Positions 24,285 to 33,938 of a stretch of 64,000 bases of DNA are shown piece by piece. Every line of letters begins with the position of its first letter. The first letter of the stretch is position 1. Under the pieces are notes generated by a model, which ran no database searches, was not told where the DNA came from, and saw nothing but the letters and a program-made list of their open reading frames with translations. Source of the DNA: Linnemannia hyalina (lineage: Eukaryota > Mortierellomycota > Mortierellomycetes > Mortierellales > Mortierellaceae); NCBI GenBank assembly GCA_019671135.1, contig JAHRHY010000005.1, forward strand, positions 558,001 to 622,000. The letters run 5' to 3'. Both the position numbers and the translations under genes were made by a program.

Positions 24285-25148
24285 GGTCGGTTGGTTGGTG
24301 AAGATGTGAAGGGTGGAGGTATGGAGGTGAGAGGTCGGGATGTAAGAAGGGAGGTGGATGAGAGTGGAGGGCGAGTGTGGAAGAGGACAAAGGATGGAGA
24401 ATAAGTGAGATGTGAAAGATGGAATGAGAAAAGGACGGGATGAGAGAAGAAAGAAAAGTGGGAAAGAGGGGAAGACGAAAAACGACAGGAAAAAAATCTC
24501 CAGGGCATGAGTTCAGGGACAAGACAGAGAGGTGGGAGGACTGATGTGTTGAATCTGATTTGCTGGGTCGCAGATAAGGTCAACACTTATCCATCGGTAT
24601 TTTGGTGATGTTCGTTCCTGTAAAATGAAGAGGAAGACGACGCGTTTGTGTACAACACATCGCGTCTTTTCGCTACAAAGTCTCACTCTCTTCCTTGCTT
24701 CCGCATCCTTCCATTTCGTGAAAAGAGCATCCATCGTTTAACGGCGACACCCTTGTCGATGTCGTCTTTTGCACTTGGTTCATTCATTCCAACATACATG
24801 TTTACTACTCTCCTTTTGTCTATCTCCTTTTATTCCCCTTCTTCCAACAGTATGTGCACGATCCACCTTGTCCGCTGCAGTAGCGAGATCAAAATACTTG
24901 TCTACTTGTTATTTTTATTCACAAAAGGCAAAATAATAAAATACGCGGTGAGATGCAAGAGAGATGAGAGAGATGACCAGAGTTGCCCATCATCTTGATA
25001 ACAGAGGGTGACCGCCCAAACAGGCCAAAGCGTCTCTTCGTCATGTTTTCATCAACAACATTCTCTTCGCCTAGCTCCCTTCCGATGCAAAAGAACACGT
25101 CGTCGATCCAGATGGGGCAGAGCGAGGTCCAGCGACCCATTACGACGA
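24285..25148. other. Intergenic region
   Basis: About 0.86 kb between the NTF2-like gene 5' end and the first secreted Ala-rich gene 3' end. A minus-strand frame at 24919-25233 overlaps the end of that gene and extends about 75 codons past its stop; it could be a displaced tail (see findings). Otherwise nothing is recognised. Confidence 0.45.
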
Positions 25149-25520
25149 TCATTTTGTTGTTCCTTTCGTCAATCCTGATGCTGGTGGTGCTGGTCCTGGT
25201 GCTTTCGACTGCGCATACGCCTGTGCCTCCCAAGCAGCCGCGTTAGCCGCTGCAGCCTCTTTGGCCGCCTGCGCTTGAGCTTCTGTGATCGCTGCTGCTG
25301 CCGCTGCGTCTCCACTTGTTGGCGTTGTTGAATCTGGCGAAGCCATTGATCCGCCTTCGCCCCTCCCCGCTGCAGCTACAGCGGCTGCTGATCCGGGTGC
25401 ACTGGGAGCACGGTTCTGTCCTGGAAGTTGAACGTCTACCGAGAGCGCCCTCACCGTCGTCGTTAAGTGGAGCTGGTGGGCACAGACCAGGGCAGCGATA
25501 TAGATAAATGAGATCTTCAT
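25149..25520 (-). CDS. Secreted Ala-rich small protein (paralogue 1)
   Basis: Single-exon frame of 123 aa. The N terminus is a signal peptide (MKISFIYIAALVCAHQLHL) with likely cleavage after VRALS. The mature part is rich in Ala, Gly, Pro and Gln, with an Ala-rich helical segment (AITEAQAQAAKEAAAANAAA) and a Pro-rich end. It is clearly related to the neighbour at 26069-26662: both signal peptides share MKI-F--IAALV-AHQL. No cysteine pattern or catalytic motif is seen. It could be a cell-wall or effector-like protein, but this is speculation. It is about 75 residues shorter than its paralogue, and a related-looking tail continues in another frame. Confidence 0.6.
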   Translation of the reverse strand: MKISFIYIAALVCAHQLHLTTTVRALSVDVQLPGQNRAPSAPGSAAAVAAAGRGEGGSMASPDSTTPTSGDAAAAAAITEAQAQAAKEAAAANAAAWEAQAYAQSKAPGPAPPASGLTKGTTK

Positions 25521-26068
25521 CTTTGTTATTGTGTTGTTGTTTGGCTGTGTTTGTGTTTTTGTTGATGCTGAAAAAAAAAAAAAAAAAGCTTTGTCCTCAA
25601 AAGGAAGCGCAGGTTAAGAGTTCGAAAAACTGACAATGGCCGGCAGGGTTTTTGGTTGGTGATTTGTACAAGAAAAAAAAAAGGACAACGAAAAGAAAAA
25701 GGTAAAGGAGATTGAAGGAGGAAAAAAAAAAAAAAACGCCTCCTGGTGTAATTGATGAGAAATATTTAGTGTCCTTTTTGATGGTCGCTTATTACGGCTC
25801 ATCCATCGCCTTCCTCCCCCTCCGTATTTTTTCTTGCTTGTCGCAAGGTGTATGTAGTTGTCCATCTTGTCCATTGTCCCATAAGAAAATCATTTGCCAT
25901 ATAGTAGATTCTGCTTGCTTTGTTAGGTTTATTTTATACAACGACAAGGCAAAAAGAAAAGGGACAGGGCCAGTAGGTGGGTGGAAGAAGGAAAGTAGAT
26001 GAGAATTAGGGGTGTAAGTGATGATTTTTATGCAAAAAGTAAATATATTCAGTCTACTACTACTTATC
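25521..26068. other. Intergenic region between the tandem paralogues
   Basis: About 550 bp with several A-runs (15 A at about 25571, 14 A at about 25722). It serves as the upstream region of paralogue 1 and downstream region of paralogue 2. No coding sequence is supported. Confidence 0.5.
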
Positions 26069-26662
26069 TCACTCCTCCTCGGGTGAATTTGGAGAAACAA
26101 CCTCTTCCTTCAACTCACTACGACGCTCGTACAATCTTCCCCGTCGTCGTTCCAACAATGGCGATCGTCCCGAAGAAGAAGGCGAAGACACAGACTTGAC
26201 CGACGGAGTATTGTTTCCAGTGGTATCCTCCAACGACTGCATGCTCAAATAATGCGACGAGATATAATCTTCTCCTGACAGACCCGCCCGCTTCCTCATC
26301 TTCATCTTGTTTGTCGCCCAGTTCCCACCCGGCGTCAGATAATTGCCTGAAGCGCCACTGGTATCAGGAAGCTGCGGTGCCGGCCCCTTCGCCGGACTAG
26401 GAGTCGCCGTACCAGCTGCTTCTGCGGCTCGTTGTGTTGCTACTTCTGCGGCTCGTTGTGTTGCTGCTTCTGCGGCTCGTTGTGCTGCTGCTTCTGCGGC
26501 TCGTTGTGCTGCTGCTTCTGCGGCTGCTATCGCCGCTGCCATTTGTGCTGCTTGCGATTGTGGGATTGGACTTGCGCAGGCCAGAGGGATTGTGGTGGTT
26601 GTTGATAGGAGGAGCTGGTGGGCAAAGACCAAGGCCGCTATAAATCCAAATGTGATCTTCAT
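26069..26662 (-). CDS. Secreted Ala-rich protein with 8-residue repeats (paralogue 2)
   Basis: Single-exon frame of 197 aa from the ATG at 26662; a further upstream in-frame ATG lies behind a poly-T/Phe stretch and is less likely. The signal peptide (MKITFGFIAALVFAHQLLL) is nearly that of paralogue 1, with cleavage likely after LACAS. The mature region starts with repeated AAAQRAAE-type octads, which should form an Ala-rich helix. It continues through a Pro/Gly linker to a basic and then Ser/Glu-rich tail (MKMRKRAG; RSPLLERRRGRLYERRSELK). The RR/KR sites in the tail could be processed by a Kex2-type protease (inference). No known domain is recognised. Confidence 0.7.
   Translation of the reverse strand: MKITFGFIAALVFAHQLLLSTTTTIPLACASPIPQSQAAQMAAAIAAAEAAAQRAAEAAAQRAAEAATQRAAEVATQRAAEAAGTATPSPAKGPAPQLPDTSGASGNYLTPGGNWATNKMKMRKRAGLSGEDYISSHYLSMQSLEDTTGNNTPSVKSVSSPSSSGRSPLLERRRGRLYERRSELKEEVVSPNSPEEE
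26416..26530 (-). repeat. 24-bp coding tandem repeat (AAAQRAAE octads)
   Basis: A 24-bp unit, reading GCTTCTGCGGCTCGTTGTG plus five bases on the plus strand, is repeated about four to five times with few differences. It encodes the octad repeat in the secreted Ala-rich paralogue 2 and is absent from paralogue 1. Confidence 0.85.
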
Positions 26663-27510
26663 GTTGGGATAGTTTGTTAAAGTGAAGCGTTGAAAATTGC
26701 AAGCCGTGGTGAAGAGGAGCAGTTGTTGTGGGTTGAGAAAAAAAAAAAAAAAAAAAAAAAGGCGGAAGAAAGAATGAAAGAGAATGGACGAAAGGTGGCG
26801 CAAGGAGGCCGGTACACGGGGCTATTGAGTTCAAGAAAAGTAAGGAAAAAGGGAGGTGGTAAGAGGGGGAAGGTTAGTTAGGACATTGAAGCCTTGTCTT
26901 TACTTGTTATCCTTGACCCTTTGCTCCCTCTCCAAGGGGTTAGACAAGCAACGCATGCCGACCAACCAACCAATTGTACCAAACGAGCACTAAAACAGCC
27001 AATTAGTTGTCTAAGGGAGACCACACCCAGTCCGTTCTGGCTGCTTGCGTCGTTTGGTGTTTCGTGAGGTTTACACTCCCAGTTGGCTTCCCCTCGTCGC
27101 CTTTGTATTTTGCTCTACCGCCATTCTCTTCTTGTCATGGCTCGAAACTCTTCCTTTCTTTTCAAGCAAAGCACGGGTAGTGTTCAGACCATATATCTTC
27201 CAGAGTTACCCTGACATACCTCTCATTGACCAACAACTGCTCCTACAAAAAGTCTTCTTTTTCTTCGAGATCCATACTGCACTTGTTGGAACCACCACAC
27301 ATCCCTTTCTCACTATAGTAACCTCTTTTTTGTTCCCATCACGTCTTCTTGTGTTCATGCATCTTCATGTGTCACATCTCGATATTGCACCAAAACGTGC
27401 GCCGTCGAATACTCGATCCCTTACAATCACTCCCAAACAAAAAATAAATAAGAAACTATCTTTACTCGGTAAAGGTTTAAAAGTGCCACAAAAAATAAAC
27501 CTCAGACCCA
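26663..27510. other. Intergenic region
   Basis: About 850 bp upstream of secreted paralogue 2 and downstream of the large disordered protein. It contains an A-run at about 26739-26760. A 183-codon plus-strand ORF overlaps the 3' end of the disordered-protein gene and has no coding character. Confidence 0.5.
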
Positions 27511-30168
27511 TCAATCATCAAGTTCATCCTCCACTTCTTGACTCTGTGTCTGTTCCTCCATCTGCTCTGTCTGCTGTGACTGGCTATCAATCATGATCAA
27601 TGACGGCTCCTGATACAACATACTCGGAAACGTCGGCAGCGTCGGCATAGACGGCATGGTAGAAAAGATCAAGCTCGCAGGCGGCGAAGGGAACGAGGGT
27701 GGGTCTCCTCGAATTTGCTGCTGCTGTTGCTGTCGAGTGGTAGCGCCGGAGGGATACTCGTTCTCCTTGTCCTCACGAGCGGCGGTTCGTCCTGCCGGCG
27801 TGTACGTCGCAAAGGGCCCCTCAATCACTTCGAGTGACAATGGAGGTGTCACAGAGCTCGATAAGGTCGACATAGGCGCCAGATCGAAACTTGACGGGAA
27901 CGCGACTCTCTGGGCCAAGGCGACTCCTCCAACACCATCATCCTCTTCCTCATCTTCTTCGTCCCCTTCCTCCTCGTCGTCCTCATCATCGCCTTCCTCT
28001 AGGACTCTGTCAATGTTGCTGCCCCTGATTCCGTATCCAACTCGACTCTTGAGATGTCTCTTCTTCCCACCAGCACCATAACTCCTACCGCGAATGTTCT
28101 TTCGTTTCAGTCCAAGCTCCTGTAGACATGATGCCGTCAACTCCGAGGGCAAGGAGGGATCGTTTTGAACGTGTTCCCTTTCCTCGGCACCGCCACCGCC
28201 ACCAGTCCTGGCTTCCGCCTCCTCTTCTGTCTCATAGATAAATGACGGCAGAGACTGAACTGGTCCTCCAACAAATGAATCCTGAGTGGGCGCCTGACCA
28301 CCGACAATAGTAGACAGGTCGTCCTGATGATGGAGAGGAGGGTTGTGGTTCACAACAGCAGTCTTGAGTGGGGTAGTCGAGGATGAGGGCTCTCCTCCAC
28401 TCCTGCGACTGTGGGCATCACTCTCGTTGACATTGGACGTCTCTTCGTGAAAGAGAGGGACAGGCGGTAATGATGATAGCGAGTCCTCAACAAAGACGCG
28501 CTTCCCCTTGGATCCTGATCTCTGATTGGCTGTTGCTGTTGTTGTAACTGCTGTCTTTTGGCCAGATCGGTAGTTTCTCTGTAACGGCTCTTCCTCCTCC
28601 AGCGACAAGGGAACCATCTCAAAGATGGACTGGGCTTGATCTTGGGGTGGGAGAGGCGGCGGCGCGTCAACAAGATTGACCACATGTCGTGAAGGAGCAG
28701 GCGGTGGTCGACGGAGAGCTGGCTTACGAGGCCCAGCAGCGGGTGTGTCCTCTGCGGTATCCGCCTTGACAACATATTTCTCCTGAGCGGACGACGCGTT
28801 GTTCTCGTCAGTGGAAGTAGATGTGGACGTTTGTTGATGTCTAGGTCGGAAGGCTGAATCCAGTTCGAGGGTATCATCGTCCTCCATAGCCTCCTTAACG
28901 CCTCCCATCCAATTGGCAATTCTCTCGACTTGTACCGAAGGTATAATGCTCGCGTGGTCGTCCTTGGAGCTGGCAATTGAGATAGCAGATGCTTGCTTCT
29001 TTCTGAGATCAATGCCATGTGGCGCTGCCACTCCTCCACCGGCTGCTCGATCCATTAGGTCGTCCAGATCCACATCCTCCATCGCCTTCTTTGTAGTATA
29101 TGGGTGTTGTCGCTGTGTATGTTTTGTTGTCATTGAAGTAATAGGATGGCGATTAGTGCTGTCGCCCTCGGTGGTAGTGGCCAGGCTGAGATAGAAGGGG
29201 CTACTCTCGGGCATACGCTCATCCCCATCCTCATCAAGATCAATGGGTTCCATCTGTGAAGGAATTGAAGGCATTGACGACGACAGACTGATCGCCTGCG
29301 AAAGCTTATCACCCGTCTGTGTTGGCTGTTGCTGGCGTTCGGAGTAAATTGAAGTCGAGATGGAAGGTGATGTTGTGGTTGGTGTTGTGGATTTTAGTGG
29401 TAAAGGTTTGGCCCGACTGCCCTTTGGGAGGCGTTCTGCAATGCTCGTCACGGTGGAGGCGGCACCAGGGTTCTTTTTCGACCGAGATGCGGTTACGGTT
29501 GTTGTCGATGATGCCGCAGTGCTCTTGGCGGTGGTGGTGGCGGCAGTGGCATTCTTCTTGATATTGTTGCTACTGTCGCCATCGCCGCTTGGTAGCTCGT
29601 TCTGTTTACCACCTCGTACCCTCGTCTCCTTCCTGCTAGACCGCACAGGCGCCGCCGAAGCATTGTCGTTGTTATTGCTGTTATTGTTGGTGTTCGGGGT
29701 GGCGGCCTTGTCTAGGACCCTGTTGAGTATTGATGACATTTTGGGGGTGTTGCTGCTGTCGATTTTTTGGTTGCTCTTGCTGGAGTAAACTGGTTTTGGT
29801 TTTGTTTGTTTCCTTGTTGTGGTTGCGGTTGTTGTTGTTGTTGTTGCTGCTGCTGCAGCAGTGAAAGTCGAGGCGATAGAAGAGAGAAGTAGTTGCGGGG
29901 TGTCAGTTGTGTTGTCCTTTGTCATAACAAGGGTCGATTGTCTTGTAATGGACGGTGACGAAGAAGGCCGAGGTGAATTTCTGAGTGATGAGCGAGGAGA
30001 GGAAGGTGATGATGCCTTCACGTCGTCCTGTCCTTGCTCCTGATTGTTGTTACTGTTATTGTTGTTTTGAGTGTTGCCAGAGAGGAATCGCGTCTGGAAG
30101 AGATTGGAGGAAGAGGGAGAGCGGCGTGTGCGTTTCGACTCAATCCAGCCCGAGGAGGTAGAAGGCAT
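27511..30168 (-). CDS. Large intrinsically disordered protein of unknown function
   Basis: Uninterrupted frame of 885 aa from the ATG at 30168 (MPSTSSGWIESKRTRRSP). The open frame extends upstream to 30297, but that part runs into the tRNA region. Most of the protein is low-complexity: Asn runs near residue 35, Ser/Thr/Ala-rich stretches, basic segments (KRTRR, KQTKPKP) and many SP/TP sites. A more ordered segment near residues 680-740 reads LPSELTASCLQELGLKRKN, then RGRSYGAGGKKRHLKSRVGY, followed by an Asp/Glu-only stretch. The protein ends in an acidic tail (EVEDELDD). Basic-acidic alternation suggests a nuclear or chromatin-related protein, but I do not recognise it. The lack of stops over 2.6 kb supports it being real. 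Confidence 0.7.
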   Translation of the reverse strand: MPSTSSGWIESKRTRRSPSSSNLFQTRFLSGNTQNNNNSNNNQEQGQDDVKASSPSSPRSSLRNSPRPSSSPSITRQSTLVMTKDNTTDTPQLLLSSIASTFTAAAAATTTTTTATTTRKQTKPKPVYSSKSNQKIDSSNTPKMSSILNRVLDKAATPNTNNNSNNNDNASAAPVRSSRKETRVRGGKQNELPSGDGDSSNNIKKNATAATTTAKSTAASSTTTVTASRSKKNPGAASTVTSIAERLPKGSRAKPLPLKSTTPTTTSPSISTSIYSERQQQPTQTGDKLSQAISLSSSMPSIPSQMEPIDLDEDGDERMPESSPFYLSLATTTEGDSTNRHPITSMTTKHTQRQHPYTTKKAMEDVDLDDLMDRAAGGGVAAPHGIDLRKKQASAISIASSKDDHASIIPSVQVERIANWMGGVKEAMEDDDTLELDSAFRPRHQQTSTSTSTDENNASSAQEKYVVKADTAEDTPAAGPRKPALRRPPPAPSRHVVNLVDAPPPLPPQDQAQSIFEMVPLSLEEEEPLQRNYRSGQKTAVTTTATANQRSGSKGKRVFVEDSLSSLPPVPLFHEETSNVNESDAHSRRSGGEPSSSTTPLKTAVVNHNPPLHHQDDLSTIVGGQAPTQDSFVGGPVQSLPSFIYETEEEAEARTGGGGGAEEREHVQNDPSLPSELTASCLQELGLKRKNIRGRSYGAGGKKRHLKSRVGYGIRGSNIDRVLEEGDDEDDEEEGDEEDEEEDDGVGGVALAQRVAFPSSFDLAPMSTLSSSVTPPLSLEVIEGPFATYTPAGRTAAREDKENEYPSGATTRQQQQQQIRGDPPSFPSPPASLIFSTMPSMPTLPTFPSMLYQEPSLIMIDSQSQQTEQMEEQTQSQEVEDELDD

Positions 30169-30302
30169 AATACTCAATCGTGACGAAAAAAAACGGTGGC
30201 AAAAATAATATGCTCTCCGAGTGTGAAAAAAAAATAGGACAGCACCAGAGGGAGAGAAGGTTGGTGGCAAGCAAAGGCAGTTCAAAAAGAGAAGCAAAAA
30301 TG

Positions 30303-30375
30303 AGACCGTGCCGAGGGTCGAACTCGGGTTACAGGATTCAAAGTCCTGGGTACTGGACCACTATACTACACAGTC
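30303..30375 (-). tRNA. tRNA-Gln (anticodon UUG)
   Basis: The minus strand folds into a full cloverleaf. The acceptor stem is GACTGTG with CACGGTC (one T-G wobble). A D arm follows. The anticodon stem is CAGGA/TCCTG around the loop CTTTGAA, giving anticodon TTG. The T arm is CCGAG-TTCGACC-CTCGG. Internal promoter boxes are present: TAGTATAGTGG (A box) and GAGTTCGACCC (B box). No intron is present. A T5 run immediately downstream on the minus strand (plus 30296-30300) can serve as the Pol III terminator. Confidence 0.93.
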
Positions 30376-30746
30376 GAATTGGCTTTTCTTTTGACCTTTA
30401 GAATAACCTTAATTGAACACATCACAGCGAATCCCTTAAGGGTACACGTGAAAGTTGGTGGCAAATCACGTGACAAAATGGCGGCATCATGAAGCAAAAA
30501 TGGGAAATTTGTTGGCTACCTGGAGGCGCAGGCCACGGAGCTTATTGCTGCTCCAGTTGGTAGCGCCAAAGATCGTTCATGACACCGTGTCGAGAGTCGA
30601 ACTCGGGTTACAAGATTCGAAGTCCTGCGTACTGGACCACTATACTACACAGTCGAATTTGACCTTATCGCAGTGCAATCCATTAAGGGTACCAAGTGAA
30701 ATTGGTGGCAAATGCACGTGACAAGAGAATGGTGGTGAAGCAAAAG
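30304..30746. repeat. Tandem duplication of a tRNA-containing unit
   Basis: Unit 1 spans about 30304-30502 and unit 2 about 30583-30746, with a period near 280 bp. Homology covers the tRNA and continues into flanking DNA: TTAAGGGTAC, then TGGTGGCAAAT, CACGTGACAA and GAAGCAAAA occur in the same order in both. Unit 2 has lost about 30 bp just after the tRNA. Confidence 0.85.
30583..30654 (-). pseudogene. Degenerate tRNA-Gln copy with anticodon UCG
   Basis: This 72-nt sequence differs from the tRNA at 30303-30375 at six positions. The anticodon loop reads CTTCGAA, so the anticodon is TCG (would decode Arg CGA) instead of TTG (Gln). Other changes break the outermost acceptor pair (G-G) and the outer T-stem pair (C-A), and weaken the anticodon stem (G-T). 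No T-run terminator follows closely on the minus strand. The promoter boxes remain intact. It is most likely a decaying duplicate, but a functional recoded tRNA is not excluded. Confidence 0.75.
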
Positions 30747-31052
30747 AAATACCATTGATGAATCCACCCGGCGCCATTGAGCTACTAGATAGACAAGTAA
30801 CAAACTCAATGAAAAGACTTTTGTCTCCAACAGAACCATAACCATGATATTAGGCGTTTGTTACGATATTTTTTAACATGTTTCGTTCTATCGACTAAAA
30901 AGTATGCAAGTATGAGTGAGGGAAACACAAGGGTGCTTCCTTGATATTTTGTAAAATGACTGTGAAGATGAGGGAGATTTGGGGGGAAAGGGTGGGGGGA
31001 GGAAAAAAAAAAGTGCAAGAGTAAAAGAAAGAGAAAAAAAAATGTGTGCTTT
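30655..31052. other. Intergenic region downstream of GRWD1/RRB1
   Basis: Contains the remainder of duplication unit 2 (to about 30746) and an AT-rich 3' flank of the WD-repeat gene with several A-runs (31003-31013, 31033-31041). No gene is seen. Confidence 0.5.
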
Positions 31053-32968
31053 CTAGATAGAGATGGTCTTGAAGATGTTGAAGCCAGATCCTGCTGTTGA
31101 GACGACACATCCTGGGATCTGACGGTGCCAGTGCAACTCCTTGACGTCCTGTTGACCCTGATGGACGAACATCAGCTGTGGGGGCACCTCCATACCGGCA
31201 TCGTTCACAATCGCCTTTTGACTCGTTCCGTTCAAGGTCTCCTCGGCATCGTGTTCCACAGAGAAGTCCCAGAGAGTGATCTGATCGTCTGCTCCAGCAA
31301 CTGCAAGCACAGACTCGTCCGTAGGGTGCCACTCAATCGAAGTAATAGGAGCCTGGTGCCACTTGAATGTAGCAATAGGTGTTGGGTTCGCGGCGTTCTG
31401 AGAGAGCTGACGGAGATCCCAAACACTGAAAACGCCCTCATCCGATCCAGAAGCCAACATGTATGGCAATTTCCTATTGAACAGCGACAGAAAAAAGAAC
31501 CGTATGGCAAGGTTAGTTGATGTAATGCACTAAGCGGTGCAGTACAGACGAGCACGTCAACAATGAAAACAAGAGAGAAAAAAGACGTACTTGTTCCAGC
31601 TGATGACATTGACATCAGAGTTGTGGACCTTGGCCTCGAGACCAGCACGCTTCTTGGACCGGATATCCCAGATCCTGACAGTCTGATCGGCCGAGCAAGA
31701 GGCAAAGACACCCTTCTCCGAGGGAGACCACTGCAAATCTTCAATCGAGCTCTGGTGGCCCACAAAGGGAACACGGTCGGGTGTCACAGCTCCTGTAGCG
31801 CAGTTCAGGGTTGTCATGTAGATCTTGCCGTTCAAATCTCCAGTCAACAAACGTCCAGGAACAGTCTCGGACCAGTCCATCGCAAAACCTTCGCACCGTC
31901 CGTGAGAATCGATGGTGTAGATGGGCTTCTTGGCAGATTCGGGAATGATAGCTCCGGGCTGGTCCAAAGCACGGATGTGAGAAGAGAGATCCCAGAGGTG
32001 AACCTTTCCAGTGTCGGCCCAAGTAGCAGCAACCTGCTGATCGCGCTGAGGCATTGCCTATATGTCATAAATGGAAGTATTTGTCAGCAAAAACGTTCTT
32101 TGTAATCCCGAAGCACAATCGAGCGATAAGAGCTGGTTTCTCTTTCAAGCCTTACCCTGACACGGTTGACGCCTCCAACGTGCTTCATGCTTTTGTACTC
32201 GAGGATAGGGTCTTCATCGACATCATCATCATCACTGTCATCATCACTCTGGTTGCCGTCGTCGTTCTTGGTCTTGGCGAGCTGAGACATCTTCATCACC
32301 AGAAGCTCGTTGTTGTTGGCCTGGTCGGCCTGGGTTCCTGTGACGACGTAGGTGGTGGCAGGGAAGGTGCAGCGCTCATCTCCCAATTGGTCCCAGAGAA
32401 TATCGAAACTGAGGCAGGGCCATTTGACGTTCATGCTGTGCAACATCTCGTAGGCAGACTGATCTGCCTCTAACACCTCGTCCTTCTCCAGTGCCTGGCC
32501 GGGCAAGTACACACGGATATCCTTGTCCTCGTCCTCCTTGTCCTGATCCATTTCGATTTCGTTGTTGACCTGGTCCATATCCATATCTATCATTTATATT
32601 GAGAGGTAGTAAATTCCAGAAGAGAGAGAGAGGTCATCGATTGTCAGTCACCTGCTTGAGTTACCTCCTGCTTCAACCAGGAACCGCCTTCTGCGAAAAC
32701 CATTGAACAAAGAAAAGAACATAACAAGTACATCACAACAATTGAGTTGTAATGTACTTCCAGGTGCATTATATATCTCCTTTGCCATACCTTCATCATC
32801 ATCGTCGTCGTTCTCAATAATAACCTCCTGGTCAGACTCAACCTCGTCCTCCCAGGGATCCTCAAACTCTCCCATTCCTTCGTCCTCGACTGTCACACGG
32901 CTTCCGACATTGAAGGCCGACTTTGCCTCACGCATGTCCTCATCGTTGTCCTGAACTCTCTTTGACAT
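31053..32968 (-). CDS. Ribosome assembly WD-repeat protein GRWD1 / RRB1
   Basis: Five exons join in phase: 32968-32791, 32690-32652, 32586-32156, 32057-31591 and 31473-31053, giving 511 aa. The N terminus is acidic (DEGMGEFEDPWEDEVESD and Asp runs), followed by the CAF1C/RBBP4-like H4-binding segment (MNVKWPCLSFDILWDQLGDE). A WD40 propeller carries repeats ending VHLWDL, VRIWDI, FSVWDL and ITLWDF. This is the layout of yeast Rrb1 and human GRWD1, which chaperone ribosomal protein L3 for 60S assembly in the nucleus. Exon 2 is only 39 nt and uses a GTGACT donor; the alternative GTAACT donor would break the frame. TIM9 lies head-to-head across about 970 bp. Confidence 0.95.
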
Positions 32969-33938
32969 TGTTGCTGTGTGTATTAAGTGGTTGGTGGTGG
33001 TGATGGCAGAGGGGGGAATTAGTGATGGTATACAAAGAAAGAAAGAAGAGGGCACAGGGCAAGAAAAAAAAGAAGGATGGAGCAGCTGCAGCAACTTTTT
33101 TTTTTTATTTTTATTGGACATAAAAACAGTGACTGTCAATTCCACTGTTAACACTATCTTTGTTTGCGACCTTCATTGGTTTACCTATCAAAAATGCGTT
33201 GAAGAGAAACGAAGGCGTTGCGTGTTGGTTAGTTGTCAGCATATCAAGGTCATTGAAAGCAACAACAAACCATCCTTCATGATGAAGAGAGTGGCTCGCT
33301 CAGAGAGAAGATTAGATAAAATCACCAAGGCCCGGCTGCAAGTCTCCTCCATCCACTTGACACTGTATGCCTTGTAAAAAAAGACAAGCAACCCCTTGAC
33401 GGAGGTTACAAGCCCTCTACAAAACATCCTTGCCAAGTAGGAGAGAAGTTTGCTACACCAGGGCTCCTTTAAGAGTTTTTGTTATTCATGTATTATCGTC
33501 ATCGCGAGTGTGTATGTGTATGTGTATGTTGTGGGTTGGACCTGGGGGAGTTTGAAGGGTGTTGCGCGTCAACAGCAGGTATGAACGTGTGTTAAAAAAT
33601 GAATGATGAAGGAGGTTTGTTTTTACCTGCGGTGTTTTCCATTAGTAGAGAGGGCAGTTTCTCCAAGCTGACCAGCAAACTCCTCCTATACTTCAAGAAA
33701 TGGTTAGGACGCGTTGGAAAGTGCAAAGAGTGAGTAAGAGGTAAGAAGATGAAAGGAATGGCAGTGGGAACTGAACCACCATCACTTTCACCTTACTCGG
33801 TTAGCGAGCCAGCCGCGCCTCAGTGAGCCAAGCCACTCGGCAAACAACGATCTCTTTTTTTCTTGTCCGACATCTCACACCCTCCACTCCCTTTTACTTC
33901 TTCTCTCACCACTGTCAACCAAACTCAACAAGCAAGCC
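32969..33938. other. Divergent intergenic region, GRWD1/RRB1 and TIM9
   Basis: About 970 bp separate two start codons facing apart, holding both promoters. Pyrimidine-rich sequence (33840-33930) precedes the TIM9 start. No ORF or RNA gene is supported. Confidence 0.55.

Noticed and set aside
27045..27596. 183-codon plus-strand ORF
   Set aside because: Overlaps the 3' end of the disordered-protein gene on the other strand and lacks coding character.
31563..32105. 180-codon plus-strand ORF
   Set aside because: Exactly antisense to WD-repeat exons of GRWD1/RRB1.
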